From the NCBI GenBank assembly GCA_029552065.1, contig JAKPEG010000104.1, positions 1-64,000 of the forward strand: 64,000 bases of DNA, in the 5' to 3' direction. Under the pieces are notes generated by a model. The model saw only the letters and a list, made by a program, of their open reading frames with translations, was not told the origin of the DNA and did no database searches. Position 1 is the stretch's first letter. Each line of letters begins with the position of its first letter. Positions 50,948-59,059 of the stretch are shown in pieces. Both the position numbers and the translations under genes were made by a program. Origin of the DNA: Actinomycetes bacterium (GTDB taxonomy: Bacteria; Actinomycetota; Actinomycetes; Actinomycetales; Dermatophilaceae).

Positions 50948-51271
50948 TCAGGCGGAGGCGCGCGCGAGCACGTAGCCGGGCGCGTGGTCCTCGGCGGCGC
51001 ACAGGCGGCATACCCGGGAGGCCAGTTGCGACCCCGGCACGGGGGCCCACCGTCCGTAGGCGTGCCCGGTGCGTTCGCAACCGACCCGCCGCGCGCAGGT
51101 GGCACAACGCAGCCGACCGTCGACGAGCTCCCAGGCCAGTTCGGGGCCGAGCAGGTCGGCGAGGGCGGCCTCGCGGCTGGTCCACGTGCGGATGCCCAAC
51201 GGGGTGACCGGTGCGGCAAGGCACCGGTCGCAGCGCACCTCCACGTGCCCCCGTTCGTTCGTGCTGACCAT
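50948..51271 (-). CDS. small zinc-ribbon-like protein of unknown function
   Basis: A 107-residue protein with three Cys-pair knuckles: C-D-R-C (about residues 14-17), C-A-T-C plus a further Cys (R-R-V-G-C) in the middle, and C-R-L-C near the end. It probably binds one or two zinc ions and could contact nucleic acid or protein. GGGAGGG lies seven bases before ATG 51271. No family is recognised. It is downstream of the aminopeptidase P gene by about 200 bases on the same strand. Confidence 0.72.
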   Translation of the reverse strand: MVSTNERGHVEVRCDRCLAAPVTPLGIRTWTSREAALADLLGPELAWELVDGRLRCATCARRVGCERTGHAYGRWAPVPGSQLASRVCRLCAAEDHAPGYVLARASA

Positions 51272-51477
51272 GATGGGCCCTCCCGCTCACACCGCAATAC
51301 GACATCTGATGGGTGAAGGAGCTCCCGCGCTCCTCCGGTGATACCGCGGGTACCAGCGTCCCCCACTGGGTTCCCGCGATGACCCGCCCACGATACGCCT
51401 GTGAGTCAGATCACATCGAAGAATCGTCCACAACCCCGGCCGCGTGCGCCGGGCGGTCGGATTCGGCGGGCAAGCGG

Positions 51478-52989
51478 TTACATCCGGCCCTGGACGCGCC
51501 GGATCCACGCCTCCACGTCGCCGGAGGTACGCGGCATGCCGGCCGAGAGGTTCTCGAAGCCGGTCTCGGTGACGAGCACGTCGTCCTCGATCCGCACCCC
51601 GAGCCCACGGAACCGCTCGGGCGCCAACAGATCGTCCGCCTTGACATAGAGCCCCGGCTCGACCGTGAGGACCATGCCTGGGCGCAGCTCGGCGTCGGTG
51701 TAGTCCTCCCGCGTCGCGAGCGCACAGTCGTGGACGTCGAGGCCGAGGTGATGGCTCGTGCCGTGCACCATCCAGCGCCGGTGGAACATCCCCGTCTCCG
51801 GGTCGAGGGTGGCCTCGACGTCGACGCCGTCGGGGAGCATCCCCCAGGCGTGCAGGTGCTCGGCGATCACCCGGATCGCCGCCGCGTGGAGGTCGGAGAA
51901 CTTCGCCCCCGGGCGCACCGCCTCCATGGCCGCCTGCTGCGCGGCATACACCGCGTCGTAGAGCTCGCGCTGCGCCTCGGTGAAGGTGCCGTCGACGGGG
52001 AGGGTGCGGGTGATGTCGGCGGTGTAGAGGCTGTCGACCTCGACCCCGGCGTCGAGGAGCACCATGTCGCCGGGGCGCACCTGCCCGGTGTTCTTGATCC
52101 AGTGCAGGGTCGTCGCGTGGTCGCCCGCCGCGCAGATCGAGTCGTAGCCGATCCCGTTGCCCGTGTGGCGCGCGTGCAGTCCGAACAGTCCCTCGACCCA
52201 GCGCTCGCCGCGGCCCCGGTCGACAGCGCCGGCCAGGTCCGCGATCACCGCCTCGAAACCCACCTGGGTGGCGGCCACCGCCGCGCGCATCTGCTCCACC
52301 TCCCAGTCGTCCTTCACCATCCGTGCGAGCGAGAGGTATGCCGCCAGGCCCTCGTCGGCCTCGGCGGTCGCCTCGCTCGCGGGCTGCCCCGCCTCGGCGC
52401 GCACCTTGTCGACGAGGGCGGCGATCTCGGGGTCGGCGTCACGCACGAGCAGGAGCGGGACGGTGCCCGCGTCCTTGGCGAGAGCGTCGGACAGCTCGTC
52501 GATGTGCCGAGCCTCGATGCCGAACGTCGCCCGGACCTGCTCGAGAGTCGGGCGGGCACCGACCCAGAACTCGCCGTAGCGCGTGTCGGCGAAGAACTCC
52601 TCGGTGTCCCGACCGGCGAGCGGTCGGAAGTAGACGACGGCCTCGTGCCCGGCGTCGGTGCCGTCGGCGTCGCGCACTGGATGCAGGACGAGCACCATGT
52701 CGGGCTCGGTCTCGCTCCCCATCCCGGTCAGCCAGGCGAAGGCCGAGTGGGCGCGGAAGACGTAGTCGCAGTCGTTGCTGCGGATCTTGAGGCCGCCCGC
52801 GGGGACGACCAGACGCGAGCCCGGGTATGCCGCGCTGAGCCGCGCGCGGCGGGCGGCGGCATACCGGGCCACCTCGGCGGGCGGGGGCAGCTCGGTGGAA
52901 CGGGGGGCCCAGCCGTCCCGGACGAAGGCGCGGAAGGCGTCCGTCGTGGGCTGGGTGCGGCTCGGGCTCTTCTTCTGCGCTTCGCTCAC
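51478..52989 (-). CDS. Xaa-Pro aminopeptidase (aminopeptidase P, M24B)
   Basis: A 503-residue metallopeptidase that removes N-terminal residues before proline. An N-terminal creatinase-like domain (with R-S-N-D-C-D-Y-V-F-R) precedes the pita-bread catalytic domain. Metal ligands are Asp in L-L-D-A-G-V-E, Asp in Y-T-A-D-I-T-R-T, His in G-T-S-H-H-L-G-L-D-V-H-D, Glu in T-V-E-P-G-L-Y and Glu in V-R-I-E-D-D. GTG 52989 starts VSEAQKKSPS. A single open frame continues far upstream through other genes but only this part shows protein-family character. Confidence 0.93.
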   Translation of the reverse strand: MSEAQKKSPSRTQPTTDAFRAFVRDGWAPRSTELPPPAEVARYAAARRARLSAAYPGSRLVVPAGGLKIRSNDCDYVFRAHSAFAWLTGMGSETEPDMVLVLHPVRDADGTDAGHEAVVYFRPLAGRDTEEFFADTRYGEFWVGARPTLEQVRATFGIEARHIDELSDALAKDAGTVPLLLVRDADPEIAALVDKVRAEAGQPASEATAEADEGLAAYLSLARMVKDDWEVEQMRAAVAATQVGFEAVIADLAGAVDRGRGERWVEGLFGLHARHTGNGIGYDSICAAGDHATTLHWIKNTGQVRPGDMVLLDAGVEVDSLYTADITRTLPVDGTFTEAQRELYDAVYAAQQAAMEAVRPGAKFSDLHAAAIRVIAEHLHAWGMLPDGVDVEATLDPETGMFHRRWMVHGTSHHLGLDVHDCALATREDYTDAELRPGMVLTVEPGLYVKADDLLAPERFRGLGVRIEDDVLVTETGFENLSAGMPRTSGDVEAWIRRVQGRM

Positions 52990-53030
52990 CGGCCAATCTT
53001 CACACGGCCGCCGGTGTGTGGGTATGCCTG

Positions 53031-53057
53031 CCGGGTGCGCCTGTGCGGCGCACCCGG
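53031..53057. terminator. hairpin in the glpD-aminopeptidase gap
   Basis: An 11-bp stem (CCGGGTGCGCC / GGCGCACCCGG) with a TGTGC loop lies about 200 bases after the glpD stop and 42 bases before the aminopeptidase start. It may terminate the glp operon. The remaining 266-base gap shows no other gene. Confidence 0.55.
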
Positions 53058-53255
53058 GCGGGAATCCGCGACCACATCCCCCGTGTGTGTGGCAACGTTT
53101 GGCGGGGCCGCGTGTCACGCGATGGCGACGTTGCCGGTCGCGGGGCGGCCCCAGGACGCGACTGTAACCCGTCCGTGCTGTGCGTGCGGCAGTTAACCCA
53201 GGTGAATTCTCGGTGAATCGGCCCGAAGAGCACCGTGCAAGCGGTTGCAGATCTC

Positions 53256-54962
53256 TCAGCCCGCGTCGGGGGCGGCGAGCCGGGCGGCGTCGGCAGACGC
53301 GTCGTCGGGCATCGTCTGGCTCATCCGCTCCGCCTCGACCCGCTGTCGGTAGTGCTCGACCTCCTCCTCGATCGCCGCGGCATCCCAGCCGAGGACCGGG
53401 GCGACGAGCTCGGCTGCGGGCCGGGAGGCCGTGATGGCCCGGTCGAAGGACTCGATCGACAGGCGGGTCCGGCGGGCGAGGATGTCGTCGAGATGGAGCG
53501 CGCCCTCGTGCGAGGCGGCGTAGACGATCTCGGCACGCAGGTAGTCCTCGCCGCCGGGCAGCGGCTCCCCGAGGGAACGGTCCGCCGCCACGAGGTCGAG
53601 GATCTCGGCGGTGAGCACGCCGTGGCGCATGAGCATCTTCTCGATCCGCTCGACGTGCAGTCCGGACTGGGCGGCCAAGGCACCGCGCCGGTTCCACATC
53701 GCCTGGTAGCCCACCGCGCCGACGAGCGGGATCGTCTCGGTCGTCGACTCTGCGATGCCGCCACCGAGGCCGCGCGCCGCCTCGTCGATCGCGTCCCTGG
53801 CCATCACCCGGTAGGTCGTGTACTTGCCCCCGGCGACGACGACGAGCCCCGGCGTCGGGTGGGCGACCACGTGCTCCCGCGAGAGTTTGGAGGTCTGGTC
53901 GCTCTCGCCGGACAGCAGCGGTCGGAGCCCGGCGTAGACGCCCTCGACGTCGGCGTGGGTGAGCTGCGTGGCGAGCATCCGGTTGACGTGGCCGAGGAGG
54001 TAGTCGATGTCGGCGCTCGTCGCCGCGGGATGGGCCTTGTCGAAGGCCCAGTCCGTGTCGGTCGTCCCGATGATCCAGTGCCGGCCCCAGGGGATGACGA
54101 AGAGCACCGACTTCTCCGTGCGCAGGATGAGGCCGGTCGTCGAATGGAAGCGGTCGCGCGGCACGACGAGGTGGACGCCCTTGCTCGCCCGCACGTGGAA
54201 CTGTCCGCGCTCGCCGACCATCGCCTGGGTGTCGTCGGTCCACACGCCGGTCGCGTTGACGACCTGCCTGGCCGGGACGTCGAACTCGCGTCCGCTCACC
54301 TTGTCGAGGGCCCGGATGCCCGTCACGCGCTCGCCTTGACGCAGGAAGCCCACCGCCGCAACGCGACTGGCCACGTGAGCGCCGTAACTCGCTGCGGTGC
54401 GTGCGAGTTCCATCGTATGCCGTGCGTCGTCCACCTTCGCGTCGTAGTACTGCACGGCGCCGACGAGCGCGGTCGCCCTGAGCGCCGGGCAGATCCGCAG
54501 GGCCTGGCGTCGGGTGAGGTGCTTGTGCCACGGGAGTCCGGCGTCGTGCTTGGCGGCGCGGGCCATCGAGTCGTAGAGGCTGAGCCCAGCCTCGACATAG
54601 GGTCGTTCGACGACCGCCTTGGACAGCGGGTAGAGGAAGGGCACGGGTCGCACGAGGTGGGGGGCAAGACGAGTGAGGAGCAGCCCCCGTTCCTTGAGGG
54701 CTTCGGCGACGAGCTCGAAGTCGAGCATCTCCAGGTAGCGCAGCCCCCCGTGGATGAGCTTGCTGCTGCGACTGGAGGTGCCCGAGGCGAAGTCGCGCTG
54801 TTCGACGAGTCCGGTGGTGAGGCCTCGGGTCACCGCGTCGAGGGCGCAGCCAGCCCCCGTCACGCCCCCGCCGACGACGAGGACGTCGAGTTCCCGCCCG
54901 CTGGAGAGCTCGTCGATCGCCGAGCGCCGGTATGCCGGTGAGAGGGCCTGCGGGGTGCTCAT
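53256..54962 (-). CDS. glpD: aerobic glycerol-3-phosphate dehydrogenase
   Basis: A 568-residue membrane-associated flavoenzyme that oxidises glycerol-3-phosphate to dihydroxyacetone phosphate and feeds electrons to quinone. The FAD motif V-L-V-V-G-G-G-V-T-G-A-G is near the N-terminus, with F-A-S-G-T-S-S-R-S-S-K-L-I-H-G-G-L-R-Y-L next. The I-I-G-T-T-D-T-D-W segment and the GlpD C-terminal domain follow. ATG 54962. It is the last gene of glpK-MaoC-glpD on the minus strand. Confidence 0.95.
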   Translation of the reverse strand: MSTPQALSPAYRRSAIDELSSGRELDVLVVGGGVTGAGCALDAVTRGLTTGLVEQRDFASGTSSRSSKLIHGGLRYLEMLDFELVAEALKERGLLLTRLAPHLVRPVPFLYPLSKAVVERPYVEAGLSLYDSMARAAKHDAGLPWHKHLTRRQALRICPALRATALVGAVQYYDAKVDDARHTMELARTAASYGAHVASRVAAVGFLRQGERVTGIRALDKVSGREFDVPARQVVNATGVWTDDTQAMVGERGQFHVRASKGVHLVVPRDRFHSTTGLILRTEKSVLFVIPWGRHWIIGTTDTDWAFDKAHPAATSADIDYLLGHVNRMLATQLTHADVEGVYAGLRPLLSGESDQTSKLSREHVVAHPTPGLVVVAGGKYTTYRVMARDAIDEAARGLGGGIAESTTETIPLVGAVGYQAMWNRRGALAAQSGLHVERIEKMLMRHGVLTAEILDLVAADRSLGEPLPGGEDYLRAEIVYAASHEGALHLDDILARRTRLSIESFDRAITASRPAAELVAPVLGWDAAAIEEEVEHYRQRVEAERMSQTMPDDASADAARLAAPDAG

Positions 54963-54980
54963 CGATGCAGCCTGCCAGAT

Positions 54981-56030
54981 TCAGCGGCGGGGCATGAGGA
55001 CCGTGTAGTCGAGGTCGAGGACGACCTCGGGCAGGTAGCGCCCGTCCTGCCCGCGCAGGGGGAAGTCGGCGCACGCCCGGTCCTTCGTGGCGACCGTGCG
55101 CACCCGCAGGGCACCGACGTCGGTGCGGCCGGGCAGCTCCATCCGGTCGAGTACCTCGGACCAGCAGTAGACGGTGTGCCCGGCGAAGGTCGGGTTGGCG
55201 TGGGTGCCCCCGTTGATCGCAGCGACGGATAGGGCGTTGCCTAGGCCGTTGAAGGACAGGGCCCGGGCGATCGAGATCACGTGGCCGCCGTAGACGATCC
55301 GCCGGCCGTTGCGGCCCTGACCCTCGACGTGCTGGTTGAAGTGGACCTTCGCCGTGTTCTGGTAGAGCCGGGTGGCCATCATGTGCTCGGCTTCCTCGAT
55401 GGTCATCCCGTCGACATGGTCGATCCGCTCGCCCACGGCATAGTCGTCCCACAGATAGGGCGAGCCGGCCAACGCCGTGTCGTAGCGCTCGATCGCAAAG
55501 GGCACGACGAGCCGGTCGACGGCGACCGACTCGGGCAGGTCGGGCACGACCGTCTCGGGGGCGGGGGCGCTCGTGTCCCGCTTGTTCACCATCACCCAAC
55601 GGACGTAGTCGAGCACGGTGGCGCCGTCCTGGTTGACCCCGGTCGAGCGGACGTAGACGACCCCCGTCCTGCCGTTGGAGTTCTCCTTGAGCCCGATGAC
55701 CTGCGAGGTCGTCGTGAGGGTGTCGCCGGGCAGCACGGGCTCGCCGAACACCCCGGCGGCATAGCCGAGGTTGGCGACCGCGTTGATCGAGACGTCGGGC
55801 ACCGTCTTGCCGAAGACGACGTGGAAGACGAGCATCGAGTCCAGCGGCATCCGCTCGAGCCCGAGGCTGCGGGCGAAGGTCTGGCCGCTCGTCACCGCGA
55901 ACCGCGAGCCGTAGAGCGCCTGGTAGAGCGCGGCATCCCCGACGGTGACCGTGCGGGGGGTGGCGTGCACGAGGTGCTGCCCGACCCGGAAGTCCTCGAA
56001 GAAGTTGCCGGTCATCACCTTTGCGGTCAT
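54981..56030 (-). CDS. double-hotdog MaoC family hydratase (mesaconyl-CoA hydratase-like)
   Basis: A 349-residue protein with two hotdog domains. The first opens M-T-G-N-F-F-E-D-F-R-V-G-Q; the second has the hydratase motif-like D-D-Y-A-V-G-E-R-I-D-H with H-F-N-Q-H-V and G-G-H-V-I-S-I-A-R. The length and Y-Q-N-T-A-K-V-H-F-N resemble MeaC-type mesaconyl-CoA/beta-methylmalyl-CoA hydratases, which share a pathway with Mcl lyases such as those at 31008 and 32176. It is sandwiched between glpK and glpD, an unusual setting. ATG 56030 has GACGAGGA very close; ATG 56015 is possible. Confidence 0.85.
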   Translation of the reverse strand: MTAKVMTGNFFEDFRVGQHLVHATPRTVTVGDAALYQALYGSRFAVTSGQTFARSLGLERMPLDSMLVFHVVFGKTVPDVSINAVANLGYAAGVFGEPVLPGDTLTTTSQVIGLKENSNGRTGVVYVRSTGVNQDGATVLDYVRWVMVNKRDTSAPAPETVVPDLPESVAVDRLVVPFAIERYDTALAGSPYLWDDYAVGERIDHVDGMTIEEAEHMMATRLYQNTAKVHFNQHVEGQGRNGRRIVYGGHVISIARALSFNGLGNALSVAAINGGTHANPTFAGHTVYCWSEVLDRMELPGRTDVGALRVRTVATKDRACADFPLRGQDGRYLPEVVLDLDYTVLMPRR

Positions 56031-56152
56031 TCCTCGTCCCGTCCGTTCGCGTGCGCGGTCGCCTCGCTCCGATCCTGCCACCGCGGCTCCCGTCGCGGCT
56101 GCGCCGGTGGGTATGCCGCGCGCCACGTCCACGCGCGTGCGCGCCGCCTTGC

Positions 56153-57682
56153 TCAGACCCAGTCGAGGGTGCGCGCGACGGCCTTGCGCCACCCGGCATA
56201 CCCGGTCTCGCGTTGTGCCTCGCTCCAGCGCGGCGACCAGCGGCGGTCCTCCTGCCAGTTGGCGCGCAGTTCGTCGGTCGAGCGCCAGAAGCCGACCGCA
56301 AGGCCGGCGGCGTAGGCGGCGCCCAGGGCGGTCGTCTCCGCGACGACCGGCTTGACGACCTCGACGCCGAGGATGTCGGCTTGGATCTGCATGCACAGGT
56401 CGTTAGCGGTGACCCCGCCGTCGACCTTGAGGGTGGTGAGGTCGAAGGGCACACCGCTCGCGGCGACGTCGCTCACCATCGCGTCGGCGACGTCCTTGGT
56501 CTGGTAGCAGATCGCCTCGAGGGTGGCTCGCGCGAGGTGGGCGTTGGTGTTGAACCGCGACATGCCGACGATGGCCCCGCGTGCGTCCGAGCGCCAATAG
56601 GGCGCGAAGAGCCCGGAGAAGGCCGGCACGAAGTACATGCCGCCGTTGTCCGGCACCTGCGCGGCGAGCCCTTCGATGTCGGCGGCGCCGGAGATGATCC
56701 CGAGTTGGTCGCGCAGCCACTGGACGGCCGAGCCGGTCACTGCGATCGAGCCTTCGAGCGCGTATGCCGCGGGCGCGTCACCGAGCTGGTAGGCGACCGT
56801 CGTGAGCAGTCCCGCCTGGGAGTGCACGAGCTCCTGCCCGGTGTTGAGGAGCATGAAATTGCCTGTGCCGTAGGTGTTCTTGGCCTCTCCGGGGGCGAAG
56901 CACACCTGGCCGACGGTCGCGGCCTGCTGGTCGCCGAGGTCACCGGCGATCCGGATCTGCCCGCCCCAAGCCTTCGCGTGGGAGTCCGCCGTCGCGGCAT
57001 ACCCCTGCGGGTCGCTGCTCGGGAGGATCTCGGGGAGCATCGCCCGGGGCACCCCGAAGAAGCCGCACAGCTCGTCGTCCCATTCGAGCGTGCGCAGGTC
57101 CATGAGCATCGTGCGGCTCGCGTTGGTGACGTCGGTGACGTGCCGGCCGCCGTGCGGGCCACCGGTGAGGTTCCAGATCACCCACGTGTCGGGGGTGCCG
57201 AAGAGCGCATCGCCGCGCTCGGCGGCGGCGCGCAGGCCCTCGACGTGCTCGAGCAGCCACTGGAGCTTGCCGCCGGAGAAGTAGGTGGCCGGGGGCAGGC
57301 CGGCCTTGCGCCGGATAGTCGCGCCACGCTCGTCGGCGTCGAGGGCGGCGGCGATCGCGGCGGTGCGGGTGTCCTGCCAGACGAGCGCGTTGTGCCACGG
57401 GCGCCCGGTGTGCCGGTCCCACACGATCGTCGTCTCGCGCTGGTTGGTGATCCCGATGGCGGCCAGGTCGGAGGCGACCAGACCGGTCGCGGCAAGCGCC
57501 GACCCGATCACCGTCTGGGTGCGCTCCCAGATCTCCCACGGGTTGTGCTCGACCCAACCGGCCTGGGGGAGGATCTGCTCGTGCTCGAGTTGGTGCTTGC
57601 CGACCTCGCGCCCGCTGTGGTCGAAGATCATGAACCGCGTGCTCGTCGTCCCCTGGTCGACCGCACCCACGAAGTCACCCAT
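56153..57682 (-). CDS. glpK: glycerol kinase
   Basis: A 509-residue FGGY kinase that phosphorylates glycerol with ATP. It starts [13 protein letters not shown] with the phosphate-binding loop, and has [22 protein letters not shown] and the late [16 protein letters not shown] 57682 has GAGGGTGAGG upstream. A long palindromic element (57711-57795) immediately upstream may be a regulatory site or a terminator for the gene above. No glpF uptake channel is adjacent. Confidence 0.96.
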   Translation of the reverse strand: MGDFVGAVDQGTTSTRFMIFDHSGREVGKHQLEHEQILPQAGWVEHNPWEIWERTQTVIGSALAATGLVASDLAAIGITNQRETTIVWDRHTGRPWHNALVWQDTRTAAIAAALDADERGATIRRKAGLPPATYFSGGKLQWLLEHVEGLRAAAERGDALFGTPDTWVIWNLTGGPHGGRHVTDVTNASRTMLMDLRTLEWDDELCGFFGVPRAMLPEILPSSDPQGYAATADSHAKAWGGQIRIAGDLGDQQAATVGQVCFAPGEAKNTYGTGNFMLLNTGQELVHSQAGLLTTVAYQLGDAPAAYALEGSIAVTGSAVQWLRDQLGIISGAADIEGLAAQVPDNGGMYFVPAFSGLFAPYWRSDARGAIVGMSRFNTNAHLARATLEAICYQTKDVADAMVSDVAASGVPFDLTTLKVDGGVTANDLCMQIQADILGVEVVKPVVAETTALGAAYAAGLAVGFWRSTDELRANWQEDRRWSPRWSEAQRETGYAGWRKAVARTLDWV

Positions 57683-57710
57683 GCGCCTCACCCTCGCACA
57701 CCCCCCTCTC

Positions 57711-57795
57711 CCGGAGTAAGCGCTTAAGTGTGCGGGTTTCCCGAAACTCAGGCCTCAAGTCACAGGAAAAGTGCACAGTCAAGCGCTTACTCCGG
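57711..57795. repeat. dispersed palindromic element, family 2, copy B
   Basis: A 15-bp perfect terminal inverted repeat (CCGGAGTAAGCGCTT 57711-57725, AAGCGCTTACTCCGG 57781-57795) encloses a further imperfect stem and an 11-base loop. The right half is related to copy A at 45172. It lies between the hmgA stop and the glpK start. Confidence 0.8.
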
Positions 57796-57832
57796 AAATC
57801 GCCTCGGGAGGAGGAAGCAAGGGCCCGAGCGG

Positions 57833-59023
57833 TCAGTCCTCGTTCCAGCTCGACAGGTACCGGGCGTCCTCGACCGCGCGGGCACCCTCGCCGATGAGCA
57901 GGGGGGCGAAGGTGTCGACCATGACGGCGGTCTCGTCGAAGGCCTCGATCCCGATCGAGCGCTCGTATGCGCCCGGCTGCGGCCCGTGGGCGTGTCCCAT
58001 CGGGTGCAGCGAGATCGACCCCGCCTCGATGCCCGAACCACGCCGCGCCTCGTAGTTGCCCGCGGCGTAGAACATCACCTCGTCGGAGTCGACGTTGGAG
58101 TGGTAGTAGGGCACCGGGATCGCGAGCGGGTGGTAGTCGACCTTGCGCGGGACGAAGTTGCAGAAGACGACGTTGTGCGCCTCGAAGACCTGGTGGGTCG
58201 GCGGTGGCTGGTGCACCCGCCCGGTGAGCGGCTCGTAGTCGGAGATGTTGAAGGCATAGGGATAGAGACAGCCGTCCCAGCCGACGACGTCGAAGGGGTG
58301 GTGCGGCTGGACGTGGATCGTGCCCGCGATGCCACCGGGCGCCCCGGACCGCCAGTGCTTGATGTGGACGGGGACGTCGCGTTCGTCGACGAGGCGGGGC
58401 TCGGTCGGCGGGCGGAAGTCGCGCTCGCAGAACGGCGAGTGCTCGAGCAGCTGCCCGAAGCGCGAGAGGTAGCGCTTGGGCGGCGTCACGTGCGAGTTGC
58501 ACTCCATCGCGTAGATCCGCACCGGTGCGTCGCCGGTCGGGACGATCCGATGGGTGGTCGCCCGGGGGACGATGACGTAGTCGCCCTCCCACACGTCGAG
58601 GTCGCCGAAGACCGTCTCGACCCGCGCGGTGCCCCCGTGCACGTAGAGGAGCTCGTCGCCGATCGCATTGCGGTAGTAGGGCGAAGCGTCGCGAGCGATG
58701 ACGTAGGAGATGCGCACGTCGTTGTTGCCCAGCAACAACCGCCGACCGTTGACCGGGTCGATGCCCTCGCCCGAGGCCGGCAGGTCCTGGGTCTTGAAGT
58801 GCCGCGGAAGCATGGGGTCGTTGGGCACGAGCGTCTGGTCGGGCAACTGCCAGGGCCGAGTCTCGCGGATGGCCGCGGGGATGAACCGGTGGTAGAGCAG
58901 CGAGGAGTCCGAGGAGAAGCCCTCCTCACCCATGAGCTCCTCGTAGTAGAGCTTGCCCTCGGGGTCGCGGTGCTGGACGTGCCTCTTGTGCGGGACGTTG
59001 CCGGAGCTGCGGTAGTAGGCCAT
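57833..59023 (-). CDS. hmgA: homogentisate 1,2-dioxygenase
   Basis: A 396-residue cupin-fold iron dioxygenase that opens the ring of homogentisate in tyrosine/phenylacetate breakdown. Visible family segments include M-A-Y-Y-R-S-S-G-N-V-P near the start, H-P-F-D-V-V-G-W-D-G, a long run of His/Glu residues and a C-terminal H-P-M-G-H-A-H-G-P-Q. AAGGAGG lies five bases before ATG 59023. It follows an aromatic hydroxylase gene by 36 bases. Downstream isomerase and hydrolase genes (maiA, fahA) are not in the window. Confidence 0.94.
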   Translation of the reverse strand: MAYYRSSGNVPHKRHVQHRDPEGKLYYEELMGEEGFSSDSSLLYHRFIPAAIRETRPWQLPDQTLVPNDPMLPRHFKTQDLPASGEGIDPVNGRRLLLGNNDVRISYVIARDASPYYRNAIGDELLYVHGGTARVETVFGDLDVWEGDYVIVPRATTHRIVPTGDAPVRIYAMECNSHVTPPKRYLSRFGQLLEHSPFCERDFRPPTEPRLVDERDVPVHIKHWRSGAPGGIAGTIHVQPHHPFDVVGWDGCLYPYAFNISDYEPLTGRVHQPPPTHQVFEAHNVVFCNFVPRKVDYHPLAIPVPYYHSNVDSDEVMFYAAGNYEARRGSGIEAGSISLHPMGHAHGPQPGAYERSIGIEAFDETAVMVDTFAPLLIGEGARAVEDARYLSSWNED

Positions 59024-59059
59024 GTCTGCCTCCTTGCCTGTCGGGGTCGGGTCGAGGTC

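Noticed and set aside
51478-56454. A single 1658-codon minus-strand open frame spanning five genes
   Set aside because: Only the first-described part (to 52989) shows aminopeptidase P motifs. The rest runs out of frame through glpD, the MaoC gene and part of glpK and is Arg/Pro/Ala-rich, as expected of high-GC shadow frames.
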